The translations under genes were made by a program, and so were the position numbers. From assembly GCA_003868215.1 (NCBI GenBank), contig QWDQ01000013.1:310001-374000 (forward strand): a stretch of DNA of 64,000 nucleotides. The letters are read 5' to 3'. This document shows, piece by piece, positions 23,415-36,264 of the stretch. The DNA comes from Pseudophaeomoniella oleicola (taxonomy: Eukaryota > Ascomycota > Eurotiomycetes > Phaeomoniellales > Phaeomoniellaceae). Within the stretch, counting starts at the first letter, position 1. Each line of letters opens with the position of its first letter. The notes below the pieces were generated by a model. That model worked only from the letters and a program-made list of their open reading frames with translations, searched no databases and had not been told where the DNA came from.

Positions 23415-24266
23415 AGGACATGGGAGCACAATTTCATGCTTGCAAAGAGCAAAACGAGAACATTTAGCGAAGCTCGCGTGCGGCACAGAGACCAATTTCT
23501 TCATCGTTGCCTGAAGACTCACGATGACCTGTCACAGAGCCATCGCAGGGGCCATAGGAGCAGCTTCGCAGATGCATTGACAGCCCGAAAAGTCGTTTCT
23601 TTGGAAACAAAGGGGAATGAAAGGTTGATTTGGACATGGGAGACGGTCTTACCTGCGCTAACGACTCTCGACACAAATCCATTGAGAACTCGGTGAAGCA
23701 TCAATACGCTAACATGTGACCGACTGTATACTAGAATCTGGATTGATCTAGTCCGATAACACAATTCAATGTCAATAAGCACAGGCGCATATAACGAGTA
23801 CTGTTGCTCAGCGAGTTGATGAAGTAGACTATTAGATAGGAATCAAAGCATCCATGAGAAGAAGGAATGGCCTTAGAGAGACCCTCCATCTCATGGTCTT
23901 CGACACCCACTCTCATATGAGCCATGTAGTATGCACTGTAGTCTACTCATCGTCAAGGGATGCTGTACTACATTGGTAGTTTGTGTATACTTCCACGCCT
24001 CACCGAGTGTATTTCCCCACATCGATAAACCCCACTACCGGCAGACCTTCCCCCAATATGTGAGATTTGCTCCGCGGCGATTGAGCTTGCGCCGAAATTC
24101 TTGTGCTTGCAGGATACCAACGTCACTGTCATAAGGCTCGAGGTTGAGGGTATAGGAGGGTCCAAAAGTACAAATCCGTCTCTGGTGAAGTTCCGTTGGT
24201 GTGTAACACCAGGTGTTTCCAGGTGTAACCCCTAGCGGCAAATTATCCCTGACTGCAGAACCCATT
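23415..24266. other. Intergenic upstream of DIS3
   Basis: No supported gene; only short open frames on both strands. It should hold the DUF3431 3' end and the DIS3 promoter. Confidence 0.6.
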
Positions 24267-27200
24267 ATGAAGAGCTTGAAGCGGACGCATGGAGCTGGTC
24301 CTCATGGCGCCAATATCTCGAGCAAGACATATGTGAGATCTACGAAGAGCGGAAAGGTCCAGAAGATTGTGAGGGAACAGTACTTGAGACAGGATGTACC
24401 TTGCTCGTCCAAATTATGTCCCACGTGTACGGCCAACGCTGCAGCAGACGCAAATGGCAATGGTATGTTGCGCTCGAATGTATAAGGCTTCGTCACTGAC
24501 CAGATGTAACAGTGCCGAAATTTGTCTTGTCGAGTAAGCCTGCGGGTACGAAAGCTTTCCCCGGTGGACACTATCTGCTACCCGATACCAATGCGTTTAT
24601 CTCTGCAATGGATCTTTTCGAACAGCCCAGCGCCTTTTACGATGTCATAGTTCTCCAGACCGTGCTTGAGGAAGTGCGGGCGCGGTCGTTACCTCTTTAC
24701 AACCGGTTACTGGGTCTACTGAAAAGCGAGGAAAAGCGATTCTACCTTTTCTTCAACGAGTTTCGTGTAGAAACTTACGTTCGCCGAAACGAGGGGGAGA
24801 CCATTAACGACAGAAACGACAGAGCTGTACGACGAGCGGCAAAGTGGTATGAAGAGCATTTGCCTAGTAAAAAGCGACCTGCGATTGTGGTTCTCACAAA
24901 CGATCGAGGAAATCTAGAGAAATGCAAGTCCGACAGTGTTACTGCTTTAGCTCTGGAGGATTATGTTCTTGGACTGGAAGATGGGGAAACACTTCTTGAC
25001 ATGATTTCGGAATCTAGGACGGGGGAGCTGCGAAACAGACCAGCAGCCGACTTGATTTACCCCGAGTATTACTCAATGTCCAAGTTGCAGACCGGCTTGA
25101 AAGCAGGCACTTTACATCAAGGCATATTCCACGTTTCGCCCTACAACTACCTCGAGGGCACCGTCAGTGTTCCCTCCTTTGATAAGCCACTCATCATAAT
25201 AGGCAGGGAGAACAGTAACCGATCCGTCTCTGGGGATTCCGTAGTTGTCGAAGTCTTACCGAAGGAGCAATGGAAAGCTCCATCAACGAAGATTATTGAC
25301 GAAGGAACGATCAACAAAGATGAAGGCGCCGAGGAAGAAGACGAAGAGGACACAGTCGTTACTGAAAGAGAACGAAAGGCACTCTACGAGGACGTAAGGA
25401 GAGCACAAAAGGGGTCGCAGACGGACGCTCAACCAACGGCGAAAGTCGTAGGAGTCATCAAGCGGAACTGGAGACAGTACGTTGGCACAGTGGATTCATC
25501 GTCAATCGGACCTTCCGCGAAGCAAGGTAGAAGAGCTCAAGCAGTCTTTCTGTTGCCTATGGATAAAAGGATACCGAAAATAAGGATACGGACAAGACAA
25601 GCAGATGAGCTTGTGGGAAAAAGGATTCTTGCCACGATTGATTCGTGGGAAAGAGACACACGGTACCCCGTTGGTCATTACGTACGGTCACTCGGAGAAC
25701 TGGAAACCAAGGAAGCCGAGACGGAGGCTCTACTGTTGGAATGGGATGTGCAATATCGGCCTTTTCCACAGACCGTCCTCGATTGTTTGCCATCTGAAGG
25801 ACACGATTGGAAGGTACCGGTTTCCAAGGATGACAAAGGCTGGGTAGGGAGGAAGGATTTGAGAGACCTATTGGTCTGTTCCATAGATCCTCCAGGATGC
25901 CAGGACATTGATGATGCTCTACATGCTCGGCCGCTTCCCAATGGTAACTACGAGGTTGGAGTACACATCGCCGACGTTTCACATTTCGTCAAGCCAAATA
26001 ATGCCATGGACCTCGAAGCTAGCGCACGGGGAACAACTGTTTATCTTGTTGACAAACGGATAGACATGTTGCCTATGCTTCTTGGCACCGATTTATGCTC
26101 TCTGAAACCACATGTTGAGCGTTATGCGTTCTCGACACTATGGGAGATCACGCCTGATGCCGAGGTTGTTTCTGCGTCCTTTACAAAATCAGTTATCTTC
26201 TCCCGAGAGGCATTTTCTTACGAACAAGCCCAACTGAGAATAGACGATAAGACGGCGAATGACGATCTGACTAACGGTATTCGTACACTGTTGATGCTTT
26301 CGAAGAAACTTCGCCAGAGACGTATGGATGCTGGAGCTCTCAACCTCGCCAGTCCAGAAGTTCGAATCGAATCCGGTGACAATGAGACGTCAGACCCACT
26401 AACAGACGTTAAGACCAAAGCGCTTCTTTCAACCAACTCGCTCGTCGAGGAATTCATGCTTTTGGCCAATACAACTGTTGCCGCTAAGATCCAATCCGTC
26501 TTTCCTCAGACCGCTCTCCTTCGCCGACATGCAACTCCACCAGCAACCAATTTCGCCGAATTAGCAGAACAGCTCAAACGGAAACGAGGACTTGAACTCG
26601 ACGTCTCTAGTTCTAAAGCTCTCGCTGATTCTCTTGATCGCTGCGTCGATCCCGAACACCCCTTCTTCAATACTCTCATACGTATTCTTGCGACACGCTG
26701 CATGACTTCCGCCGAGTATTTCTGCTCAGGCAGTCATGCTGAACCCGAATATAGACACTATGGTCTTGCCTCGGAAATCTACACCCACTTCACTAGTCCT
26801 ATCCGTCGTTACGGCGATCTACTGGCTCACCGTCAATTAGCTTACGCTATCAACTACGAAGGTGAAGGATCCGAGATTGTTGACACAGGCCTTCGAAACA
26901 AATCCAAACTCGAAGCCGTATGTCGAAACCTCAATTTCCGTCATCGAAACGCTCAGATGGCTGGAAGAGCAAGTATCGAGTACTACGTCGGCCAAGCATT
27001 GAAATCCCTCTCCCAATCCCAAGCCCAATCCAAAGACAAACCCGCCGGCGTCGAAGTAGACGGCTACGTAATGCGCGTCTTCTCCAACGGAGCCGTCGTC
27101 TTTATCCCCCGCTTCGGCATCGAAGGTCTCGTCCGCCTCGAAGACTTCCAACTCCCCGGTACCCCCACCGAACAAGGCCTCACCGCGACCACCACTGGTA

Positions 27201-27475
27201 CAACACCTCCTCCCCGCCCTCGCACCTCAGACCTCGACCCCGAAAACTACAAACTAACAATCTGGGAAAAGACCCATCACCATCACCCCGATCACCCCGA
27301 AACAGCAGCAGCAGCAGCAGCAGACGAAACCACTACACCTCCTAGGAATGCTCTCCAAATCGAACTCTTCCAACAGGTCAAGTGCAGAGTCAGTTCGGAA
27401 GAGAAAGGCGGGATCGGTAGCCGAGAGGTCGGGAAGAGGAGAGTTCGGATCGTCGTGCTTTTGGAGGAGTCGTGA
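24267..27475 (+). CDS. DIS3: Exosome catalytic subunit Dis3/Rrp44
   Basis: Exons 24267-24462 and 24513-27475 give 1052 residues, normal for Dis3. Order of domains: the CR3 zinc-like motif CSSKLCPTC near residue 45-55, the PIN endonuclease domain (LLPDTNAFI through LTNDRGN, about 85-210), two cold-shock RNA-binding domains (GTVSVPSF and VGVIKRNW regions), and the RNB 3'-5' exonuclease domain with metal-binding aspartates in SIDPPGCQDIDDALH. The C-terminal S1 domain begins at VDGYVMRVFSNGAVVF. Dis3 gives the RNA exosome its nuclease activity in nucleus and cytosol. An acidic insert lies between the cold-shock domains (EEEDEEDTVV). The S1 domain carries a species-specific insert of about 60 residues (Pro/Thr/His/Ala-rich, residues 970-1030). 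Confidence 0.97.
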
Positions 27476-28203
27476 TTTCGGTCTGGGGATTTGGAAAAGA
27501 TTGCGTGTGTGTGTGTGTGGAGGAGGTAGATAGGTAGATAGGTAGATCGAAGACTACGCGTAGATTCTTGAATTGGTTTGTTTTCTACCTTATGTTTGAA
27601 ATCCACGTACATTACACGCGTGACCCAACCACCAACGACGTTAACAGCTAAGGTAGCTTAGCTACCTTATATATTATCTTAGGTTACTAGGTTAGGTAGT
27701 CAAGTAGCTAGGTAGATTAGTAGTATATTTTAAACTACTACTACTACTACTACTACTACTACCAACAACACACTCTCACACATTGGATCTACTAACACTG
27801 AACCTGACACTGACTTAAACATACACCTCGCCGGAAACCGAAACCGAAACAACGACACATACACGAACAGGTCAGATAAAAAAAAAACAGATGAGCGAAA
27901 ATCAAAAACAAAACAAAACACACAAGTAACAACGGCCTTCCTTCGACGCGAACGATGATGATAGGACGATGAACCATGAAATAGTACAAACAGAAATCCT
28001 TTTTCCCCTCTCCCCCCTCCTTTGTTTGTGGGCGTAGCTGTGCGCGCGCCCTTTTCCCTTCCCATTTCCCATTTCCCATTTCTCATTACCTTTCCATTTC
28101 CCATTTCCGTTTTAGTCCCGTCCGTTCGTCCATTGGATCCGTACACGTCCTGGTCCTAGTCGTTGCCATCGCATTCTCGGACAAGAGAAGGAAAAAAAAG
28201 CAA
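27476..28203. other. Intergenic between convergent DIS3 and Zn2Cys6 gene
   Basis: Simple-sequence-rich 3' flank: GTGTGTG and TAGGTAGA runs at about 27505-27545, a patch of repeated AGGTAGCTTAGC / TTAGGTTACTAGG motifs at 27643-27725, and an (ACT)n run at 27734-27762. TTCCCATT repeats lie near 28058-28110. No gene recognised. Confidence 0.6.
27734..27762. repeat. (ACT)n microsatellite
   Basis: About nine and a half uninterrupted ACT triplets in the spacer between two convergent genes, next to a TAGGTAG-rich patch. Confidence 0.9.
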
Positions 28204-30709
28204 TCACAACTCATAAACCCCAACTTCAACCCATTCTAGTCCCTTCACGCTCGGATCGAGTTCATTCAACCTGCCACCAGGACCCGCAACGCTTCTTCCC
28301 CCGACTTGATCCTGCTGCTCGATTTCGAGGTCCATTCTCGCGCGCTCCGTCTTGGCGGCGAGCGATTCGAGGCAGCGGTAGCTGCGTTCGGCGAGGACGG
28401 AGCCGCCGTATTTGGCGAAGCAGCGGAGGCAGTTGATCGTCGTTTCGAACGCGTGTTGAATCGTTGCGTTGGGGACGGAGAGGCAGAGGGTACGGTTAAG
28501 GCGGCCGGCGAGGAGGATGAGAGCGGATGTGTGGAGATAGGACACGACGTCCCACCACGCTGGAAGGGGGTAGACAACGGGGGCAGCGTTGAGTGGAGCG
28601 GGAGGAGCGCCGGCAGGTTGAGGGTGAGATGGATCGAGGCTGCCCTGGGTTTGAGAGGGACTGGAGATTGGCGGGGCAGTGTATGAGGCATTTTGGGGTT
28701 CGAAGTAGGGAAGGCGAGTGTAGATGAACTCGATGTTGTCGAGAGAACTATGGAGACATAGCGTAGCGCAAGCGAGGCTGGTATGCGATGTAAATGAGTC
28801 GGAATATGTGTGATCTTGATTGCTACTTTGAAGGCGACACCACGACGCAAAGATCGGACGGAAAAGAAGGATACGCGCATTCCAGTACTGGAGTCGAATG
28901 CTGTTCACAAGACGTGTGCGCGGATCGCTGCGATGGTATGGTGGGTGAACCAATTCTTGAGGAAGGGAATTACGCCATGCAAAAAGTCGAGCATCAATCT
29001 TCGTGATCGAGGTAAAAATGGTCTCTTGAGACTCCGGATCAGTGTCGGAGACAGTGCGGAATTTGTGATTTTGAAGAAGAATTTCATCCAAGATCTCGCT
29101 CATCGATAGCGAGTAATAGAAATGCGCCTCTTCAGGTCGAATAGCATGTAGATTCCTCGTGAACGGTTTGCTGACCATAGTGACGGCCAGAGGGTCAATC
29201 ATGGATGGGCGCTTGTCATGCATTGCGAGGATACTGACAAATTGTTAGCTTTTGCGGCATATTTGAAGAGGAAGTTCTCTCTGCTGCTCACCGTTTCATA
29301 TACAGACAACCATGCCATACAACCTGGTGCGTTATCTTCTGGCGTTCAGTCAAGACTTTGTCGGTAGTCATATGCAGGAATAAGCTCTCTGCCATTGACA
29401 CAGCTAATCCTATGAATACCCACGCTTGCCTTGACGCTGACCGACTCTGCAAGTATTGGCAGATTAACAAGAGACACTGAACTGATTCGAGTGATTGACC
29501 GGTCGCGTTCCATAGATCCATTTCGAAGAGGTCTTGAGCTCGATCGAAGAAAACATCCGCATGTTGACCATGGTGATGAATGTCAACGGTATCGGTGAAG
29601 CTAGATGCCAAAGCAAAAAGAATGTTGAGGGTACACATGATCTGCGATTCATTCTCTATCGGCGAACCGGACCAAATGGACTGGTAGGCAGCGTTGAATG
29701 CTTCGTAGTCAATGATTGGAAATAATGCATGAGCTGTCTCCCAGTAGGTCTCTATCAGACCGTCGGCTGTCTTCCGCGAAGGTAGGATGTAGTCCACGCT
29801 TCTCGGTCGTTTCCGAATCACTGCTGTCGTAGGCGTCTGTTGATCAACTAGTGGAGACCGAGACACCGCAACTCTATGATCGTTGGCGGGTTCAACCGGT
29901 TGTTCTTTGACCTGTGGTACGATGGAACTCGAACGACCATTAACAGCTGGAGGTTCAGGCTCAACGACTCGGCGGTCAGGCTCAACGACACGACGTTCAG
30001 GTTCAACGACACGACGTTCAGGTTCAACAACACGACGTTCAGGTTCAATGACACGGCGTTCAGGTTCAATGACACGGCGTTCGGCAGCCATGTCTGGAGT
30101 CCCTGAGCCATTGATAAGATGATCACGAGAACCATTGGTGGAAGGCGGACCAGCGGATAGAGACTGCCTCGAATGGTCCTCTGGCGATCTTTGTTGTTGC
30201 CAACCGGGCCCTCCCCAGTTGGTTCCATGTAACGGGAACGCCCCATGATTTGGCCGTATCGTCGTCGTCGTTTCGCTCTGAGGTGACTTGGTGAGCGACA
30301 TGGGCTCCTTTTTGCGGCCCAGGATATCATCTATGTCCCGACCAGCTTGCAGTTCCCGAAGCTTCAATTCGAGATGGTGGACATAGCCTTTCGTGGGACC
30401 GTGACTGGTCCGCGTGACAGTGGTATACTCACAGGGAGCTCCATGCTGTCTCTTGCTACATGGACCACAGATCGGACGGACCGAGTCGCATTTGACCTTC
30501 TTGGCCCGACATACGTCACACGCGATGGCGACTTTCTGGCGTTTATTGGGTTTGTCACCAGACGGAGGAGCACTGGTGGGCGTAAGAGCACCAGCAGCAA
30601 CTGCCGTAGCGGCGACGGGAGTCATTTGATGGTGGTTATTATTATTGATTTCATGAAGATGGTTCGCCGTTGTGTCGGCCTCCATCCGTGGTGTGGTCTG
30701 TTCACTCAT
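28204..30709 (-). CDS. Zn2Cys6 transcription factor with heptapeptide repeat
   Basis: Exons 30709-29292 and 29233-28204 (58-nt intron) give 815 residues. The binuclear zinc cluster is at 64-93: C-x2-C-x6-C-x6-C-x2-C-x8-C in ACDVCRAKKVKCDSVRP. A short coiled-coil-like linker (HHLELKLRELQAG) follows. At residues about 210-251 six tandem copies of a seven-residue unit (R-R-V-[IV]-E-P-[ED]) occur. The fungal-specific regulatory domain starts near DYILPSRKTADGLIETYWE and continues across the intron (YMKR joins ILAMHDKRPSMID). It should be a nuclear DNA-binding regulator; targets are unknown. An in-frame GTG lies six codons upstream but the first ATG is at 30709. Its 3' end faces DIS3. Confidence 0.92.
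29956..30081 (-). repeat. Six tandem 21-bp units inside Zn2Cys6 gene
   Basis: Six consecutive 21-bp units (126 bp), each encoding the heptapeptide R-R-V-[IV]-E-P-[ED]. Units differ at a few positions (aacgac/aatgac, ggctc/ggttc), so the array is not a fresh exact expansion. It keeps frame. Confidence 0.92.
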
Positions 30710-33648
30710 GTTCGCTGGTAGTAGCACTAGCTAGATAGAGAGAGTCATCCGCGAATGCAATCTTCTATACTATACTCTTCTCGGTGATGGATGATTTTGC
30801 CTGATGGAAAGGAAAGGAAAGGGATGAGCTGAGCTGAGGTGATAGGTGAAAAGTCGAAGATGCACAACAGCAGATCCAGATAGAACGGAACGTGGGAAGG
30901 GAAAGGAAAGTGGATTTGGGGGGGGGAGAGAGTGGGAAAGAAGGCGGGAAGAGGGAGAAGTTCGAGTTTGTCGGAACGAACTTTCGGACGGAAAGGAGGG
31001 TTGACAATAGTGAAGCTTGGCGCTTCTCGGGCGAATCGCGTATTACATCCAATTACAAAGGCCCATCGTAGGTCCCGTACGACGTAGTACCGCATAGTAC
31101 TACGTAGTAAATCAACAAGCTCTCCGTTTGGGGGCTCTTTTTGGCCTGGAGGAAATAGGAAAGGAAAGGTTTGAGGGAAAAGGACGGGGGATACGGTCAG
31201 TGGATCCGAGTATTCAAGGTAACTTACTTGTATTGATGGGGTTCATTCGAAGAAGGATTACCTAGGAAGTATAGGTATTTACCTAAGAGAAGTAGGAACA
31301 TAGGACACCGAAGGAAAGACGAGGGACAGAAAGGCAAGGCAAACGTGTCTGATCATTCAATCCAACCAGTCTTGAATCTATGCCCCATGCAGGCCGTTTC
31401 TTCTCGTCTGTATACCCGATTTTACCACGATCATCTCAGAGTATTGTTTGATGCCTGGTGATCTTGCGGCAGCTGAACCAATACGCAAACGCCTATAAGT
31501 CAGAAGGGACGGGTGCCGGATTTCCAGAGTGCGGGTACGTGACGTATCGTAACTTGATCGTACGGTACTGTAGTGGTACTATACCGAGCGTTAGTGGAGA
31601 GGATCATTCTCTTGTAGGTAAGAAAAGGAATCAAGGTTGGGTGACAGGCTTCGGCTTGAATGGAAAGCATCTTTTCCGTAATGCATCAAGAACCGGGGAA
31701 AGAAAGGAAAGTCTATTAGTCTTAGAATTCTACAGGGTTTGACTGGATTCACCGGACGAGTATCACTTGGAGACTTGAGGCTGCTTCTTCACTTACTGAT
31801 TGGTTTTTCAATGACGCCCATTGGTTGTAGGACTGTTCACTTGGGCGGATCTTGAGGGGGTGTCGAACAAGCCGAAGGAAGCCTATTGCTGAACGAGAAT
31901 CCATCTCGCCGTAAGATAAAATCCACTATGGTAGGTACTACGTATGTAGTAGCAGTCGCAATGTACTGTATACATACCGTAGTAAGTACAAACTGCAAGA
32001 GGGGAATGATGTTCCGTACAGCATAGATGAGATCCTTCCTCGATCGGTAAAGCCCTTCCATGCACATATCCCTGAAAGAGACTCTCAGCCTGCTAGGATC
32101 TGCTTGTTCCCGGTGCTTTGGCGAGTGAAGCTAATTAGATCCCTCCGTAAATGAAAAAATATGTATGTATGTATTTCGGTTAACCCTCCATCACCAGCCC
32201 AATTTCTCTAATTACACATCCTACTGTCAGTCCAGTCAGCTTGCTCGGTGCCTCCCTTACCCGAGGAAAAGCGACACTGGCAAATCCCACCTCGACCATA
32301 TCAGAAGAAAAGAAGACCACGTCGAGCCACCACGAAAAAGCGAGACCGTCTGTCCTCCGCTATTTGTGGGTAAACCGGCTGGCCAAGAAGATGCTACGTA
32401 GTAATTTCCTTGATTTAGCCTCGACGGTTTCGGGGCTGCGCTTCCCATCATTCCCGCGTTATTTTCGGTCATCCTTTCCTTGCCTTCCTTCCATTCCCAC
32501 CCACCCTTTGCCCTCACATGGTCGCTGAAGAAAGTATCCGATGGGTGAAGGAAAAGCGCAGTAGTCAAAAATGAACAGAAAATTCACAGACGCAGTTGGT
32601 TCCTCCCCTCTGATGACTCCTGATTTCTTATCAAGTGAATCTAGTGCAAACCACGGGAACAGCAATAGAAAGAAAAAGCAAAGCATGACCACTCCGGGCA
32701 TCGCCGGTGTCACACGGGACTTCGGTTAGATGTCTTGTGTGTATTGACCCCAAAAGGGGATCCATAATCAGCGGCATCGCGGATGTAAGCTTCCCATGTC
32801 CTTTGCAATGAAAAAGTAGGAAAAAGGCAGATCAGCCGGTGTTGGATCGGGATCCATACCGTATGTACGTAGTACAGTACGGTATTACTGATTACTGATT
32901 ACTGTACCCTTACTCTGGGCAGTATCCACTTGAGCTGTTCCATGGGAATGCCGACCTTTCCCTGGCGCCCACCATCAGATTCTGGCCCCGATGGGCACAC
33001 CTCGACCCTCCCTTCGGCTGAGATGTGTGAGTCTCGGTGTGTGCGTGTCACTTCTGGATGCACTTGAATCGGCTTCGTCGTGCTTTGCTTATCTTGTGTG
33101 GCCATCGTCCTACCTGATTCAATCCGTCTCGTCCGCCCGGACCTTCTAGTCTCATTTTTATTGTCAACACAACATGTACACGTCCTGGTGGCTGACTACG
33201 GACCCGTGTCGTCCGTATCCAGGATAAGGTAATTTGTACTGGAACCCTGCTGCCTTAGGTACCTTACCTACCTTATCTTAGGTAAATTAGCTTACCCTGA
33301 CCGATGGTGGGCATCGACGTCGTTGTAATTGGACGGGACATCGGCATTCTACAAGGATCAAACGCCTGCACCACATAGTAAATCTCCTGACGATCACTGA
33401 CTCTTGCCTAACTCCGAATGCGCATCTCTCGGGTGGACTGCAGAAGACATACGACACAGGACACAGGACACAAAGACGTTTAAGCGAAAATGAAAGCAAT
33501 CGTAAATACTTCTTCTGGTCAATACAGTAATTAATTATTGAACGCCTGCAGAAGGCATGTATGTATGCACCATGGTCAATGCACGCGATTCCTCTCCCGA
33601 CTCCAATGCCTCTCCGATCCTGCAAAATGTCAACAGTACCACCCTCAC
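30710..33648. other. Longest gene-free interval (2.9 kb)
   Basis: No supported gene. It contains the promoter of the Zn2Cys6 gene (left) and the 3' flank of the LIM gene (right). Palindromic TACGTAGTA-type elements cluster here: 31098-31109, 31935-31951, 32394-32404 and 32865-32875. A TTAGGTA/TACCTTACC patch lies at 33253-33298. A 68-codon minus-strand frame at 32899-33105 is polar but unrecognised and not called. Confidence 0.6.
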
Positions 33649-36264
33649 TCAGGCCTTCAATCTTCGCTCTTCGCAACCCCTGCATACCGCACGTTCTTCC
33701 ATTCTTGGCTTCAGTCCCCTCCTTCTCTCCTTCTCCGTCAATGGAATTTCAATCTCCCGAATGAAGAATCTGCCTTCGTCGCCAAAGCCACCACTGCATT
33801 CGAGACATACAAAGCAATCAGGATGCCACTGCCCCCCAAGAGCGGTGATCGTGACCTCATCCAGAATTGGCTTCTTGCACGCTCGACAACGTGATGATGT
33901 GCGCCGGGTATGACAAGCCACGCACCACGCGTAGCCGTCCTTCTCCACGAATGGAGTCGTAGAATTGAATGGCTGTAAGAAAAAGCCTTCATCAGTATCT
34001 GCTGCATTGACGAGGAAGGGATAGACATACATCACCGCATTCTGCGCAAAAGAAGTGCCCGACATGCCACTCGGATCCGGCCGCGACAATGACTTCCCCT
34101 TCAATTGGCGTCTTACAATTCTTGCATCGAGGACTGAAAAATTCGTGGAAATCCAGATGGCAGTAAAATCGCAGAGCCGTTCCCTCATCACCATCCCGGA
34201 GGTCTTCCCTCTCAAGCCGCGCAGTACGCTTGTCATCCGGTTCAGGATAGAATTCAGCCGCCTCGAGGCTCGTACCGCAATGGAAGCAATTGAAGCATTC
34301 AGGATGGAAACGAGCTCTCTGAGACGATTGATTCTTCGACCCCATTGCCGTCACAACTCTTCCGGCAATTGGAAGGGAGCATGTGTCGCATGTTGCTGTG
34401 GGAACACCACCGCGAGCAATCGAGGGTGGACCTCGATCCAACCAAGGGAGTCTCGTCTTTTTGCTTTCCTTTGAGATAGTGGCAGGGTCAGGAAGAGGAC
34501 GAGATGACGTCGCGATAGGCTTGGCAGGGACGGCGCTTTTCCCAGAGACGTTGATGGAAGGCACCTTAGACGGAACATCATCTGAAGGAAGACTTATGCT
34601 TGGAATCGCAGGGCCTCTCTTATCTGCCGGATTGCCCTCCCCCGGCAAGACGATACTTGGTACAGCAGGCCCGGATTCCTCATCAGGAAGACTGATGGTC
34701 GGCGTAATGACGTTTGACACGGTTACATTGGGAACAGTTCTGAAATTGGAAGGTGTTGAACTATCCCGGCTGGAGGGAGGACTGTCTTTGGCCGGAAGCT
34801 TGCTCGGTTGCCATGCAGGATCAAAACTCACGATAGGGCGACCCGGCCGATCGCTGACTGCTGTCGGGATCGGAAGCTTGGGGCTCCGGTCCTTCAGTCT
34901 CATGCTTGTAGCAGCTCTGATCTCATCGCTTCTGATCTCCAGCCCATCCTTCGTATTGCTGTTCTCAACCTTGACTTCGACGGGAGGGGCAGGTTTAGAG
35001 GACTCATTCTGGGTATATGCAGCATCCCTTGACTTAGTAGGAGGATTCTGATGAATCTCGAAAGGGTTGAAACGTTTTCGTACATTTTCTGACGGGGTAG
35101 GAAGAGGCCTTGAGCCACGGAGCTGCGGATTTCGCTGAGTAGCCTGCAATGGGGAATTTGTCTGGAAACGGACATGTGGACTGTTGGTCTTGATCGGAGG
35201 TCCCTGCGCATCTTCATAGATCTCATCATCAGGATTACGAAATAAACCCTTCGTAGAACCACTGCTGGCATTTCTCGGAGTTCCAGACACATGTCGTAGT
35301 GGAGTCGCTGATATGTCACGGGATTCTTTGCTTGCCTCTGGACTTACCTCTTCAACTCCTGCTCGATCCTCAACGGTTGCTGCGTCCGCTTCTTTCTTGT
35401 CAGTATTTCGAGTGCTGTTGACTTCCGTGCTCTGCCTTTCCGTGGATGACGCTGAAGTGTCAGATACCGATCGTTCAGACGTTGAACGAGGGATCCGTTT
35501 GGCTAGTTCACCGTAGGTGAGACTCTGGCTCCTTGCGTGCGCTCCCTTTTGTAGATGTTGCTTGAACGGATTCCTTGGCAGATCTGGGTTTCGGTATGCT
35601 GCGGCTTTCTCCTCTTCCAAGGATCGGGGATTTTGATGTTTCCAAACTAAGTCAGCTGCCTCATCCTTAGCTGCGTCATGTATGCGCGTCTCTTCATCAC
35701 GTAGGTCCATCTCTTGAAGGGCATCTCTGAGTGACAGTGCCTCTTGCCTCTCCAGCCACCTAGTACCAGACTCCCGATATTGACTTTGGCTTCCAGTATC
35801 AACCAACGGTTGGACGACAGCAGTTGGAGAAACCTTACGACCACGGATGGAGTAGCTCTGTGGTGGAGGATCTTGAACTAAAGGTCGTCCTATGCTTTTT
35901 CTAGAACCTATCGAGCCAAATCGCATCTCTGAGTGTGCGCGCCTATGCAGAGACTCCTGTGGTGAATGACTGGCATCATCGTCCCTTTGGGGCAGTGCGG
36001 TCACAGACACATTTGTAATAGGTTGTTCCTCCGAGAGGTTTGCATTGGAGATGGACGATTGGGTAGATGCTACTGGCGTCGAAATTGATTTGGTTGGCAG
36101 AGGGCGAGATCCAGCTGGCCGCGCTGGTCGATTCTGTCTCAAGTTTGCTAGGTAGTCCGCTAGAAAAAGCGTCTGGAGTAAGCATTATGGCAGAAGGAGG
36201 CCCCAAAGGCAGTAGTGCTCGAGATTTAGAAACAGGGATACTCACACATTTGGGACTCTGTCAT
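33649..36264 (-). CDS. PXL1: Paxillin-like protein with three LIM domains (Pxl1-type)
   Basis: Exons 36264-36246, 36159-34031 and 33972-33649 (823 residues). The 19-nt first exon encodes MTESQM and joins to SDYLANLRQNR, an N-terminal motif of fungal paxillin-like proteins. A long Pro/Ser-rich disordered region follows, with a charged helical stretch near 145-185. Three LIM zinc-binding domains occupy the C-terminus: CDTCSLPIAG... with HPECFNCFHC; CKNCKTPIEG... with HVGHFFCAEC; and CRACKKPILD... with HPDCFVCLEC. The second LIM is completed only by splicing at codon pair GD-PF. In yeasts Pxl1 acts at the cytokinetic ring and polarised growth sites, linking Rho/formin signalling. Ring and hyphal-tip location is inferred from the family. 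The third LIM is longer between its halves than usual. Confidence 0.88.

Noticed and set aside
32899-33105. 68-codon polar minus-strand frame
   Set aside because: Too short and without any recognised feature to call as a gene.
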